Numbered from the stretch's first letter, positions 34,564 to 44,456 are shown. The stretch is DNA of 64,000 bases from Croceicoccus sp. YJ47 (GCF_016745095.1 NZ_CP067087.1:1352501-1416500), one strand, 5' to 3'. Notes: generated by a model not told the origin, from the sequence alone. Program-made: numbers and translations.

Positions 34564-35820
34564 TCAGTCGATGGACCGGATCGCCGCCACGCAGGCAATC
34601 GCGATGATTGCGGCGCACGCGGCGCTTGCCAGAAACGCGGGGAAGAACACGGCCATCGCATCGCCCGCGGCATAGAGCAGGGTGAGCAGCGGCACCGCGA
34701 TCGCCGGCACGGTGTTGGTGAGGTTCATGATGCCGAGCCAGAAGCCGCGCCGCGCATCGCCCGCGACAAGCTGCCCGACAAGCGCGGCGTCGAGCGCGAC
34801 AAAACCGCTCAACCCCGCGTTGAAGAGCGGATAGGACAGGAAGATCGCCCACCACCCCGGCGCCCCCGCCATGAGCGCAAGCGCCGCCGCCGCCAGCGCG
34901 CAACACGCCATGAGCGGCCCGCGCCGTTGGCCGAGCCGGTCCGATGCCAGCCCCGCGACGACCGAGGCAAGCGCCGATGCGCACAGCGCCAGCACCGAGA
35001 GCAGCGCCAGCGCCGCCGTCGTCGTCCCGCCCGGCGGCGCCCCGATGCGCGCGGCCAGCCCGTCGAGATAGAAGAACACATAGGACAGCACCAGCACCGC
35101 ACCGCATTGCATGGCGAGCCGCGCGACAAAGGCCATCGCGAAGTCCCGCGGCACGCTGCGCCGGTCCCTGCCCGCCCCCGCGCCGATCGGTGCGGCAAGC
35201 GCCGGCGGGGCACCGGCGCCCTCCCGCCCGAACGGCCAGGCGAGCAGAAGCGGAAGCACCAGCACGGCGGTGATCACGGCAGTCGCCGCAAAGGCAAGGT
35301 CCGCGTCGCGCGGAAACGCCCAGCCCAGCACCGCGAGAACGCCATAGGACAGGGGCAAGGCCGCGCTCAACAGGCCGGCGACGCGGCCCTTGCGCGCATC
35401 CTCCACATAATCGGCCAGCAACGCGCCGAGCGGAGCAAGCAGCACGTTCAGCGCGACCTGAAACGCGATGATCGCCGCACACAGCGCCGCAAAACCGGAC
35501 GACAGCGCAAAGGGAGCATAGCTCGCACAGACAAGCGCGAGGCCGAGCGCGATCATGCCCCGCCGGTTGCCGGCCTGCGCAAAGGCGCGATCGCTCAACC
35601 GGCCCGCGACGATATTGGCGATGCTGGCGACCACCCCGCCGATGACGAGAAGGATGCTGAGCGCCGCGACCGGATCGGCGGCGTCGCCCGCCTCGACCCG
35701 GCGCGGGAGCAGCAGAACGAGCAAAGGCACAAAGGCGACATGCCCGCCCATGAAGGCCAGCACGTAGCGAAAGACACCCGGCCCCGCCGAAAGCCGCGCA
35801 GCAGAAGCCGTCATGGGCAT
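34564..35820 (-). CDS. MFS transporter
   Basis: This protein is about 418 residues from the ATG at 35820, or 416 from 35814. It has twelve predicted spans with MFS loop motifs (NIVAGRLSDRAFAQAGNRR and VVAGLASDRLGQRRGP). An upstream extension to 36045 is rich in Arg and improbable as protein. It is divergent from the GH3 glucosidase region and faces the shared operator-like repeat at 36008-36048, so a sugar or glycoside is a reasonable substrate guess. The family alone does not show this. Confidence 0.88.
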   Translation of the reverse strand: MPMTASAARLSAGPGVFRYVLAFMGGHVAFVPLLVLLLPRRVEAGDAADPVAALSILLVIGGVVASIANIVAGRLSDRAFAQAGNRRGMIALGLALVCASYAPFALSSGFAALCAAIIAFQVALNVLLAPLGALLADYVEDARKGRVAGLLSAALPLSYGVLAVLGWAFPRDADLAFAATAVITAVLVLPLLLAWPFGREGAGAPPALAAPIGAGAGRDRRSVPRDFAMAFVARLAMQCGAVLVLSYVFFYLDGLAARIGAPPGGTTTAALALLSVLALCASALASVVAGLASDRLGQRRGPLMACCALAAAALALMAGAPGWWAIFLSYPLFNAGLSGFVALDAALVGQLVAGDARRGFWLGIMNLTNTVPAIAVPLLTLLYAAGDAMAVFFPAFLASAACAAIIAIACVAAIRSID

Positions 35821-36007
35821 GTTAATAAAGATGCGCGCAGGGCGCACCGGCGCCGGGCACGGCATGCGCGGCGAAACCTGCCGCCGGGCGCGCCGCTCCG
35901 TCCCCGCCATGATCCGCCGCCGCGCCGGCATCGTTCGTCGCCGATCGTCTTGTCCTTCGCACGCGAGTTCCTCTTCCCATGCGGTAGATAGCAGCGGATC
36001 GCGGCGC

Positions 36008-36048
36008 TGTGAACGCTCCCCTTTTTTCGGATTGTGAGCGTTCACAAT
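36008..36048. promoter_or_regulatory. LacI-family-like operator between divergent MFS and glucosidase genes
   Basis: ATTGTGAGCGTTCACAAT (36031-36048) is a near-palindrome with a strong resemblance to the lac operator half-site. TGTGAACGCTC (36008-36018) is an 11/11 inverted copy of GAGCGTTCACA (36036-36046). The pair fits binding of a LacI/GalR regulator to two sites or in a loop. No lacI-type gene is in the window. Confidence 0.6.
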
Positions 36049-36108
36049 TATGGTTATGTCAACATGCGTGACGTCGGACGCAACGATTCGACGAGCGAAG
36101 GGAGAACC

Positions 36109-36340
36109 ATGCGCCTGATGATCGTAACACCACCGCGACCGGGTTCGCCGTGGCTGTGATCGCCCTCGCTCCGGCGCTCGCCAGCGTTGCCGTCGCGCAT
36201 GCTCCCCGCAATTTCCGTGATACAGAAGCGAAGCCGTGCAGGGTGCGAAGGGGCGGCGTCCTCTTTAACGACCACGCCGCCATGCTTCGTGCTTGTCCGC
36301 ACCCGCGGCCCCAATGCCCGCAACCAAGGGATCCTCAGCC
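36109..36340 (+). pseudogene. Possible gene remnant with a signal-peptide-like segment
   Basis: After the operator, GGGAGAACC precedes an ATG at 36109. The frame stops after 16 codons. In the next frame an exported-protein leader is visible (FAVAVIALAPALASVAVAHA, near 36141-36200), followed by nothing recognisable. This may be the 5' stump of a deleted exported protein (for example a receptor or glycosidase) that was controlled by the operator. The evidence is weak. Confidence 0.3.
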
Positions 36341-38727
36341 ATGAAACCGTTTCCGCAACTCGCCGCCCTGCTGCTCGCCACCGCAGCATTGCCCGGCTGC
36401 GCGACGATGGAGCGCCCCGCATCCGCGGCCGCCGCCGAACCGGCCGCGACCGAACGCGATGGCGAGGATGCCGTCGTCGCCGGCCTGCTTTCGCGCATGA
36501 GCGTGGAACGCAAGGTCGCGCAGCTCATCCAGCCGCAGATCAATTCCTTCACCCCAGAGGACATGGCCCGCTATCGTTTCGGCAGCTATCTGAACGGCGG
36601 CAATGGCGGGCCGGGCGGGGACGAATACGCGCCTGCGTCGGAATGGCTCGCGCTTGCCGATACGATGTATGACGCATCGGTGCGTCCGCTTCCGGGCGGG
36701 GAACCGGCGGTGCCGACCATGTGGGGCACGGATGCCGTCCACGGCCACTCGAACATCGTCGGCGCGACGCTTTTCCCGCACAATATCGGCCTCGGCGCAA
36801 CAGGGGACGCGGGCCTGGTGCAGCGGATCGGCGCAGCCACCGCCGCCGAAATCGCGGTGACGGGCATCGACTGGAACTTCTCGCCCACCGTGGCGGTCGC
36901 GCGCGACGATCGCTGGGGCCGGACCTATGAAAGCTATTCGGAAAATCCCGACATCGTCGCCACCATGGGCGCGGCGCTGGTGCGCGGGTTGCAGGGCGAG
37001 CCGGCGGACGCGGATTACCTGCACGGTCCCCACGTGATCGCCACGGCGAAGCATTTCTTTGGCGATGGCGGCACCACCAATGGCGTCGACCAGGGCGACG
37101 TGAACGGCGATATCGACGCGCTCCTCGCCCTGCATGGTCGCCCCTATCCCGCCGCGATCGATGCGGGCGTGGCCGCCATCATGGCCAGCTTCAATTCGGT
37201 CAACGGGCGCAAGATGCACGGCAATGCCCCGCTGCTTACCGATGTGCTGCGCGGGCAGATGGGCTTCGACGGACTGGTCGTGGGCGACTGGAACGGGCAC
37301 GGACAGATCGCCGGTTGTACCGTGACCGATTGTCCGCAGGCGCTGCTTGCCGGGCTGGACATCTACATGGTGCCCGACGACTGGAAGGGATTGCTCGACA
37401 CGCTCATCGCGCAGGTGAACGACGGGACGATCCCCGCGGCGCGGCTGGACGAGGCGGTCGGGCGCGTGCTGCGCGTGAAATATCGGGCCGGGCTGCTCGG
37501 GCCGGATGCGCGGCGTCCGTCGGCGCGCCCGCTCGCCGGGCGTTATGCCATGCTCGCCTCGCCCGAACATCGCGCCCTTGCGCGCGAGGCCGTGGCGAAA
37601 TCGCAGGTGATCCTGAAGAACGACGGCGTCCTCCCGATCAGGCCGAGCGCGCGCGTCGTCGTGGCCGGATCGGGCGCAAACGACATTGCCAAACAATCGG
37701 GCGGCTGGTCGCTCACCTGGCAGGGTGGCGGCGATCTGACCAATGCGCGCTTTCCCAATGCGTCCACGATTTTCGACGGCATTGCGTCGCATGCGCAGCG
37801 GGGCGGCGGCACGGCGACGCTGAGCGAGAGCGATGGGGCGGTCGGCGGCGCGGACGTGGCCATCGTGGTGTTCGGCGAGGATCCCTATGCCGAATTCGCG
37901 GGCGACCGGACCGATCTGGCGTTTCGCGACGAGGCCGGTCTGAATGCGCTGCGCCGGTTTCGCGCGGCGGGAGTGCCGACGGTGGCGGTGTTCCTGTCGG
38001 GGCGCCCGCTCTGGGTCAATCGCGAGCTCAATGCATCCGATGCGTTCGTCGCGTCGTGGCTTCCGGGGAGCGAGGGCGCGGGTATTGCCGACGTGCTGTA
38101 TGGCACGGTCCCGGCGACCGGGCGTCTTTCGTTCAGCTGGCCGGCGCGATGCGCCGGAATGCCGGTGAACGGCGGCGACGGCACGCTCTTCCCGCTCGGC
38201 TACGGTCGCGATCTGTCCGATACGGCGCCGCTGGCCCCGCTCTCCGAAGAGTGCGCCGCGTTGGCGCAGGGACCCTCTGCGCAGCTATTCGGATCGGGCC
38301 GGCTCGCCCAAGGGGTCGTGGCCCGCGCCGGCGAAGGCGCGCTGCCCAATCTCATCGGGAGCGAGGGCGGCATCACCGCGCGCGGATACGACCGCGACGC
38401 GCAGGAAGACGCCCGCGAAATCCGCTTTGCCCCCGGATCGCGGCTCGTGCTCGAACAGCCGGCGGAGGCGGCGCCTATCGCATCGCGTATCAGGTGACGG
38501 ATGCCCCGACGGCGCCGGTCCATCTCCTGAACGGGACGCAGCGGATCGACATCACCGATCACCTGCGCGTCGCGGCGGGCAAGGGATGGCGCGAGATGAT
38601 CTTGACCGCGCAATGTCTCGACACCGCGGCGAAAAGCATCGGCTTTGCCGCGCAGGGCGCCTTCACCATGCGTATTTCGCGTGTAGAGAGAGCCGAAATC
38701 GCCGCCGATACCGCTTGCACTTTTTGA
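36341..38727 (+). pseudogene. GH3 beta-glucosidase lipoprotein, one-base shift near the 3' end
   Basis: This is a glycoside hydrolase family 3 enzyme of the exo-1,4-beta-glucosidase (CelD-like) type. A lipoprotein signal ends ALPGC, and KHFFGDGGTTNGVDQGD follows. The catalytic nucleophile is Asp316 in GLVVGDWNGHG. The C-terminal domain includes VVVFGEDPYAEFAGDRTDL and SFSWPARC. The first frame ends at 38497, but homology continues in another frame from AYRIAYQVTDAP to 38727, so one base is missing near 38462-38472. Corrected length is about 795 residues. As written the enzyme keeps both catalytic domains and loses only about 85 residues. It lies upstream of a sugar MFS carrier and downstream of a lac-like operator. 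Confidence 0.88.
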
Positions 38728-38802
38728 CGTTGTAATCCAGCCCGGCCATGCTTGGGCTCTCACGGCCTTTCGCGGCCTAATATCATGACGAGGAACGCTT
38801 TG

Positions 38803-40095
38803 ATGGCACTTGCCCCCAACGTATCGAGCAGCACCGATCCGCAACCGATCGAGGACACGGGCCGCCCGGTGGATGCAGGAGGGCTGCAATATTTCATGTT
38901 CGGGCTGTTCCTGATCTTTGGCGGGATCACGTCGCTCAACGACGTGCTCATTCCCAAGCTCAAGGAGCTGTTCACGCTCAATTACACGCAGGCGATGCTG
39001 GTGCAGTTCTGCTTCTTCGCCGCCTATGCGATCATTGGCATTCCCGGCTCGAAGCTGATCAAGCGCGTCGGTTACATGCGCGGCGCGACCTTTGGACTTG
39101 TCACGATGATGGCGGGCTGCCTGCTGTTCATCCCGGCGAGCCAGGGCGCGACCTTCAGCCTGTTCCTGCTCGCCCTGTTCGTATTGGCGAGCGGGGTCGT
39201 GATCGTGCAGGTCGTGGCCAATCCGCTCATCAGCCTGCTCGGCCCACAGAAGACCGCGCATAGCCGGCTGACCTTTGCGCAGGCGTTCAATTCGCTCGGC
39301 ACGACGGTCTTTCCGCTCGTCGGCGCGGCGGTGCTGCTCGGCAGCCTGGCAGAGGTCGACCCGGCCACGCTTTCGGGCGAGGCGCTGCGCGCCTATCGCC
39401 AGGCCGAGGGCGAGGCGATCTGGCAGGGCTATCTCGCGCTCGCGGTGATGATCGGCATCGTCGCGCTGGCCGTGTGGCTGTTCCGCAACCGGCTGAAGGG
39501 GGAACGACATGAGGCGTCCTCCGGCCTCGCCGGGCTGGACCTGTTGAAGCGCAAGCGTTTCGGCTTCGGCGCCTTGTGCATCTTCCTCTATGTCGGGGCG
39601 GAAGTGTCGATCGGCTCGGTCATCATCAACTATCTCGCGCTCGACCGCGTGCTGGGACAGCCGGAGAGCGCGGTGGGCTGGATGATCGGAATCTACTGGG
39701 GCGGGGCGATGGTCGGCCGTTTCATCGGCTCGTGGGCGCTGCGCATGTTCAGCCCGGGCAAGATCCTCGCCGTCAATGCAACGGGGGCGATCCTGCTCAT
39801 CGTGCTGTCCCTGTTTTCGCAGGGTTCGCTTGCCGGTTACAGCCTGCTCGCCGTCGGGCTCATGAACTCGATCATGTTCCCGACGATCTTCTCGCTCGCG
39901 TGCGAGAAGCTGGGCCCGCGCGCGGCCGACGGGTCGGGCATCATCAACGTGGCCATCTGCGGCGGGGCGATCATCCCGCTCGCGACCGGCGCGCTGGCCG
40001 ACATTACCGGGGGGCTGTCCTATGCGCTGATACTGCCGGCGGTTTGCTACGCGATCATCGGCGGCTTCGGCGTGTTTGCCCGCAACCCTGCCTGA
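38803..40095 (+). CDS. FucP/GluP-type sugar MFS transporter
   Basis: This 430-residue carrier starts at ATG 38803, with GAGGAA eight bases upstream. Family marks are QYFMFGLFLIFGGITSLNDVLIPKLKELF and QFCFFAAYAIIGIPGSKLIKRVGY. VVANPLISLLGP, FNSLGTTVFPLVGAAVLLG and YWGGAMVGRFIGSW follow. They match the fucose/glucose-galactose proton symporter group. It is downstream of the GH3 gene on the same strand, so the two likely release glucose and import it. Confidence 0.92.
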   Translation: MALAPNVSSSTDPQPIEDTGRPVDAGGLQYFMFGLFLIFGGITSLNDVLIPKLKELFTLNYTQAMLVQFCFFAAYAIIGIPGSKLIKRVGYMRGATFGLVTMMAGCLLFIPASQGATFSLFLLALFVLASGVVIVQVVANPLISLLGPQKTAHSRLTFAQAFNSLGTTVFPLVGAAVLLGSLAEVDPATLSGEALRAYRQAEGEAIWQGYLALAVMIGIVALAVWLFRNRLKGERHEASSGLAGLDLLKRKRFGFGALCIFLYVGAEVSIGSVIINYLALDRVLGQPESAVGWMIGIYWGGAMVGRFIGSWALRMFSPGKILAVNATGAILLIVLSLFSQGSLAGYSLLAVGLMNSIMFPTIFSLACEKLGPRAADGSGIINVAICGGAIIPLATGALADITGGLSYALILPAVCYAIIGGFGVFARNPA

Positions 40096-40131
40096 TCCCC
40101 TCGCGCCTGATCCCGGTCCAGCCGATCGGGA

Positions 40132-41607
40132 TCAGGCGGCTTCGGGCCGGCCCGTTCGCGGCGCCGCCACACCGGCCATCCGCAGCCCCGGGCGCCAGAT
40201 GACGGCGCCGGTAACCAGGATCGCAAGGTTCATCGCCACCACGCCGGGCGCGCCCCCGCCGAACCACACGAGATGGAGCAGCGCGCCCGCGATCATCGCA
40301 ATGCCGAGCACGCGGCGCATGGCCGCATCCGAAAACAGCGCCGGCCACGCAGCCGCCGCAATCAGCCCCGCACCGAGCAGGCCCCAGAACGCCGCCACCA
40401 CCGGCATGTCCGGCCCGCCTGCAAAGCGCAGCGCCGCGACCAGCACGAGCACCAGCGGAATGCCCCACACGGTCATGGCCCATGCCGCCGCCATGCGCGC
40501 GATGTCATGCCCCTTGCGCCGCCGTTTGCGCAGCCACATCGTCGTGCCCGTCGCGGTGATGACACAAAGCGCGATGCCGAAAGCGATATAGGCAAGCTGC
40601 ACCGGGAGCCCGGCATAATTGCCGAAATGCAGGTTATAGGTCGACGCCGCCGCCTGCCGGCCCAGCGCCCCGTCCGACAGCCCGACCTTGCCGAGATAGC
40701 GGCCCGCACCGTCGAAGCTGTACACCTCGCCATAGATGAGGCGGCGCGGATGTTCGGCGATGACCTGCACGAATTGCCCCTGCGTCATGGGATCGTGCAC
40801 GACGATATAGGTGGGCTCCGCATCCGGGAAACGGGCGGCGACGGTCTCCATCGCGCGGGCGACGTTCGCCATCGGCGCGGGCGCGGGATCGTGTTCCGGC
40901 TCCGCCCCGAATATCGTCGCGTAAACAGGGTCCATCGCCCCGCCGGTATAGCTCTGCGCCAGCGTGCCGACACTCGTATAGCTCAGCCCGATGAACGCGC
41001 CGGTGAGCGTCACCATCAGCGTGAAGGGCAACGTCCACACGCCCAGCCGGTTGTGCCAGTCGGTCCGCGCCAGTTGCGGTTCGGCGCGGGCACGCAGGCG
41101 GAACGCATCCTTGAAGATCTTGGGATGGGCGACGACCCCCGTGACGAGCAACGCCGCCAGCGCCACGCCCAGCGCGCCGACCAGGATCATGCCCCAGATG
41201 ACCGGCAGGGTGAGGTTGTAATGCAGCGCGGCGACCATCTCGGTCCAGCTGTGCCCCTCGCGCCCGGCGACGCGGCCCTCCCCGTCGATATACCACGCCT
41301 TGTTGTCGGTGGTGACGACGGGCCGGGGCAGCGCCGCGTTCGGCATGCGGATATAGAGATGCGCGGTCGGCGTCATGTCCGCCTCCTGCGCAAGGACATT
41401 GGGGATCGACGCCTGCGCCGCCTGCGGGGTGAGGCCAGCGCTCTCGGCAATATCGGGCTGTTCCCAGCGCTGCCAGTGTTCGAGCACGACGACCAGCGTG
41501 CCGGTCACCGCGATGAGATAGATCAGCGCCCCTGCGATGAGGCCGATCGCGGCATGCCCCGACAGGGCGCGTTGAACGAGGCTTTTGTCGCGGGTGGCAG
41601 TGGTCAT
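40132..41607 (-). CDS. PepSY-associated transmembrane protein
   Basis: This 491-residue protein has four main membrane spans and large periplasmic regions. The first span follows the cytoplasmic start (SGHAAIGLIAGALIYLIAVTGTLVVVLEH). SWTEMVAALHYNLTLP and DWHNRLGVWTLPFTLMVTLTGAFIGLS come next, then NLHFGNYAGLPVQLAYIAFGIALCVITATG. This is the PepSY_TM layout, a family often linked to siderophore receptors as a candidate ferric-siderophore reductase. It is the third gene of the operon after the receptor, coupled by ATGA to the gene before it. Confidence 0.9.
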   Translation of the reverse strand: MTTATRDKSLVQRALSGHAAIGLIAGALIYLIAVTGTLVVVLEHWQRWEQPDIAESAGLTPQAAQASIPNVLAQEADMTPTAHLYIRMPNAALPRPVVTTDNKAWYIDGEGRVAGREGHSWTEMVAALHYNLTLPVIWGMILVGALGVALAALLVTGVVAHPKIFKDAFRLRARAEPQLARTDWHNRLGVWTLPFTLMVTLTGAFIGLSYTSVGTLAQSYTGGAMDPVYATIFGAEPEHDPAPAPMANVARAMETVAARFPDAEPTYIVVHDPMTQGQFVQVIAEHPRRLIYGEVYSFDGAGRYLGKVGLSDGALGRQAAASTYNLHFGNYAGLPVQLAYIAFGIALCVITATGTTMWLRKRRRKGHDIARMAAAWAMTVWGIPLVLVLVAALRFAGGPDMPVVAAFWGLLGAGLIAAAAWPALFSDAAMRRVLGIAMIAGALLHLVWFGGGAPGVVAMNLAILVTGAVIWRPGLRMAGVAAPRTGRPEAA

Positions 41608-42164
41608 GCAAATATCCATATGAGTGCGCCGATGGCCGCAATCAGCAGCGGCGGGCGGATCATCTCCGCCGGGCCGCGCTGACACAATTGCCACGTCATC
41701 AATCCGGCCCAGACGAGCGGCTGCACCATGAACATGGTCGCGACCGAATTCGCCTCGAGCGGGGCATCCCCCTTCATAGCGGCATTACATGCAAATGCGA
41801 ACCATTGCGCGGCGAGGAACGACACCGGCACGGTCAGGGCAAAGACGGCGAGCCGCCGGCCCACTGCAAGGTCGCCGGGACGGGTGGAAAGCGTGGCTAT
41901 CCTGTCCGATCGCGGCGCCCCGGCGCGTTGCGGGTTCCTGCGCGCAGGAGCGGTCGCCGCGACGAACAGCACGATGGCCATCACCGCCGCCACGCCGAGA
42001 GTCGCACCCACCGCCACGCCCCACGCCCCGTCGAGCAGCGCACACCATATCAGCGCCCCTACGCCCAGCGCCCAGCCGCCATGCGACAACCGGCGATCCC
42101 GGCCCCATCCCGCGCGCACCAGCGCCACGGCCACGAGGATCAGGAGAAGAGGCGCCGCAATCAC
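41604..42164 (-). CDS. Unrecognised multi-pass membrane protein in the siderophore operon
   Basis: This 186-residue protein has about five membrane spans (LLLILVAVALVRAGW, LGVGALIWCALLDGAWGVAV, LGVAAVMAIVLFVAATA, FALTVPVSFLAAQWFAFACNA, IRPPLLIAAIGALIWIF). It lies between the siderophore receptor and the PepSY gene with no gap (3 nt upstream and a 4-nt overlap downstream), so it is co-expressed with iron uptake. I do not recognise its family. Confidence 0.8.
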   Translation of the reverse strand: MIAAPLLLILVAVALVRAGWGRDRRLSHGGWALGVGALIWCALLDGAWGVAVGATLGVAAVMAIVLFVAATAPARRNPQRAGAPRSDRIATLSTRPGDLAVGRRLAVFALTVPVSFLAAQWFAFACNAAMKGDAPLEANSVATMFMVQPLVWAGLMTWQLCQRGPAEMIRPPLLIAAIGALIWIFA

Positions 42165-42167
42165 GGC

Positions 42168-44297
42168 TCAGAACCCGAAGCTGATCGTGCCGAGCACCGA
42201 ACGCGGCGCCCCGTAATAGCTTTGATCGAAGGTCAGCGAGGACAGATATTTCGCGTTCGTCACATTGCGGACATTCACCGCCAGCCCGATATTGTCGGTC
42301 AGCGCGTAGGACCCCATCAGGTTCACCAGCGCATAGCCGCCCTGCGTGATCCGCACCTCCTCGCCGGTGGTGACAGACTGCCGCCCCGGTTCGTAGTAGA
42401 AATCGCTCTGATACTGCACCGATGCGCCGAGTTTGAGCGCGTCGAGCATCTGCGGCGTCCACACCGCGTTCAGCCGCACCGTGTTGCGCGGGACGAAAGT
42501 GCGGACAGCTTCGCCATCGTCGCCCCGCACGCGCATCACGTTGATGCCGCCGGTGAGTTGCAGGCCTTCGATGGGAGAACCGGCGATTTCCGCCTCGATC
42601 CCTTCGGATTTCGCATCGACGCCCTTGTAGATCTGCCGGCCGAGCGCCTCGTCGAACCCGGCCGCCTCGGCAACGTTGTTCTGATTCGCGCGGTAGATCG
42701 CGGCGCTCGCGAACAGGCGCCCGCCCATCCATTCGCCTTTCAGCCCGGCCTCGATATTATCGCCGGTGATCGGGTCGAGCCGGCGATTGTCGATGTCGAA
42801 ATATTCGATCTGCGGATTGAAGATCGTCGTATAGCTTGCATAGGCGGAGATCGTCGGCGTCAGGTCGAAGGTCGCCCCAACGAAGGGCAGCAGCTTGCTT
42901 TCGTCGAAATTCTGCGGCGCGCCATAGGATACGCCCTCGCTCATCGCGTGGGAGTAGCTGCCGCCGACCATGAGCTTGAACGCATCGGCGGGGTTGAGCC
43001 GGACGAGACCGTAAAGGCTCTCCCGCTTCGATTCGACGTTCAGGCTTTCCTGCAACTCGGGAAAGTCGGGCCGGGGGAACGTGCCGTCGAACAATTGATT
43101 GACCGGAATGGAATTGAAGTTGGCCGACACATCATAGGCCGACGACTGCACGTAATCCTGCGTGCCGCGCACACCGCCGAACATGACCTCATGCTCACGC
43201 CCGGCGACCGAAACCTTGCCGCCGACATGCGCGTCGACGGTGATGTTGCGCGTCTCCCCGCCGAATTTGCCGGGATAGCTGAGAATGCCGAGCCCGGTTT
43301 CGCGATCCGGCGTGCCAAAGACGTAGAAAATCTCGTCCGCCTCGCTCGCCGCGCGGCGCATGATCGTCCCGCGCACGAACCAGTCCGCGTTGAAATCATG
43401 GGTGATGTCGCCAAAGATCTGCCGGTCGATCACGCCCCAGCCCGACCATTTCGGCCCGGTATTCGCCGACCGGTCGAACGCGATGCGCGTGCCGTCGGTA
43501 TAGGTGAGCGGGATCGCGCCCCATTGCGAGCCCTGGCTTTGATGGTCCTGATGCGCGTAGCCGCCGCTCACCACCGTATCGGGGCCGAGATCGGCCTCCA
43601 CGATGCCATATCCGGTCCAGCGTTCGAGTTCGTACCGGTCGAGGTGGCTCCCGGTATCGAGCCATGCCCCCACGCCGCGAAATCGCACGCTGCCATCGGC
43701 GGTCAGCGGCACGCTGACATCTGCGTCGATGCGCTTGTGATCGAAGGAGCCGTATTGCGCGCTCACCCCCGCCTGAAAATCGCGGTAGGGCCGCTTGCGC
43801 ACGAAATTGATCAGCGCGGAGGGATTGCCCGTTGGCGACAAAAGGCCGGTCGCGCCGCGCACGACCTCCACCCGGTCGTAGATCGCCGTGTCGATCGAAC
43901 CTGTCTGAATGCCGAAGGCAAAGGGCAGGCCCACGCCGTCGATCTGAAACGTCTGAATATCGAACCCGCGGGCCGAATAATAAACGCGGTCCGTCTCGGC
44001 GGCGAGCACGCTGACACCGGGCACGGTGGTCAAAAGCTGGTTGACGTCGTTGAGCTGAAAATCCTCGATCTGGGCGCGGGTGACGACGCTCACCGACTGC
44101 GGCGTTTCCTTCTGGCTCAGCGGGAGGCGGGTTGCGGTGCGCTGTTCCTTGACCGCGTAATCGTCGCTCCCTTCGGAGCGCACGCCGGTGACCACGATCT
44201 CGTCGCGCGGCTGAAAATCATCGGCGGCCCCGGTGGCGGCGCCGCTGGCAGCAGTTGCCGCGGCGGTGGCGAGGAGGAACGGGGTCACGGCGGTCAT
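42168..44297 (-). CDS. TonB-dependent siderophore receptor
   Basis: This 709-residue outer membrane receptor is of the FhuA/FpvA-like group. After a signal sequence comes DEIVVTG. The plug has KETPQSVSVVTRAQIED, VPGVSVLAAETD, YYSARGFDIQTFQIDGVGLPF and DRVEVVRGATGLLSPTGNPSALINFVRKRP. This is the classic ferric-siderophore receptor pattern. A barrel follows and ends SVLGTISFGF. It heads a three-gene operon, and a Fur-like box lies 60 nt upstream at 44356-44375. It is divergent from the RND adaptor gene. Confidence 0.95.
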   Translation of the reverse strand: MTAVTPFLLATAAATAASGAATGAADDFQPRDEIVVTGVRSEGSDDYAVKEQRTATRLPLSQKETPQSVSVVTRAQIEDFQLNDVNQLLTTVPGVSVLAAETDRVYYSARGFDIQTFQIDGVGLPFAFGIQTGSIDTAIYDRVEVVRGATGLLSPTGNPSALINFVRKRPYRDFQAGVSAQYGSFDHKRIDADVSVPLTADGSVRFRGVGAWLDTGSHLDRYELERWTGYGIVEADLGPDTVVSGGYAHQDHQSQGSQWGAIPLTYTDGTRIAFDRSANTGPKWSGWGVIDRQIFGDITHDFNADWFVRGTIMRRAASEADEIFYVFGTPDRETGLGILSYPGKFGGETRNITVDAHVGGKVSVAGREHEVMFGGVRGTQDYVQSSAYDVSANFNSIPVNQLFDGTFPRPDFPELQESLNVESKRESLYGLVRLNPADAFKLMVGGSYSHAMSEGVSYGAPQNFDESKLLPFVGATFDLTPTISAYASYTTIFNPQIEYFDIDNRRLDPITGDNIEAGLKGEWMGGRLFASAAIYRANQNNVAEAAGFDEALGRQIYKGVDAKSEGIEAEIAGSPIEGLQLTGGINVMRVRGDDGEAVRTFVPRNTVRLNAVWTPQMLDALKLGASVQYQSDFYYEPGRQSVTTGEEVRITQGGYALVNLMGSYALTDNIGLAVNVRNVTNAKYLSSLTFDQSYYGAPRSVLGTISFGF

Positions 44298-44355
44298 TTG
44301 CGAAAGTCTCCGGTTCTTGGGCGTGCGGCGGCGTCCTTACCATTTGCCGTGCTTG

Positions 44356-44375
44356 TTGCAAGTGATTTGCATTAC
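44356..44375 (-). promoter_or_regulatory. Candidate Fur box upstream of the siderophore receptor
   Basis: TTGCAAGTGATTTGCATTAC contains the inverted repeat TGCAA-GTGAT-TTGCA (44357-44371). It matches 14 of 20 positions of the site upstream of feoA. It lies in the divergent gap between the receptor and the RND adaptor and may serve the receptor, the adaptor or both. Confidence 0.5.
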
Positions 44376-44456
44376 GATTTACTCTGCATGCGGACCGGGC
44401 GGCAATCCCGACACAATCGCTTTGCCCTATCGCCACAAGGCGTTAGGGCTACGCAC

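Noticed and set aside
41688-44456. N-terminal extension of the RND adaptor frame over the siderophore receptor
   Set aside because: The frame stays open by chance antisense to the receptor. The adaptor's lipoprotein signal starts at 44457.
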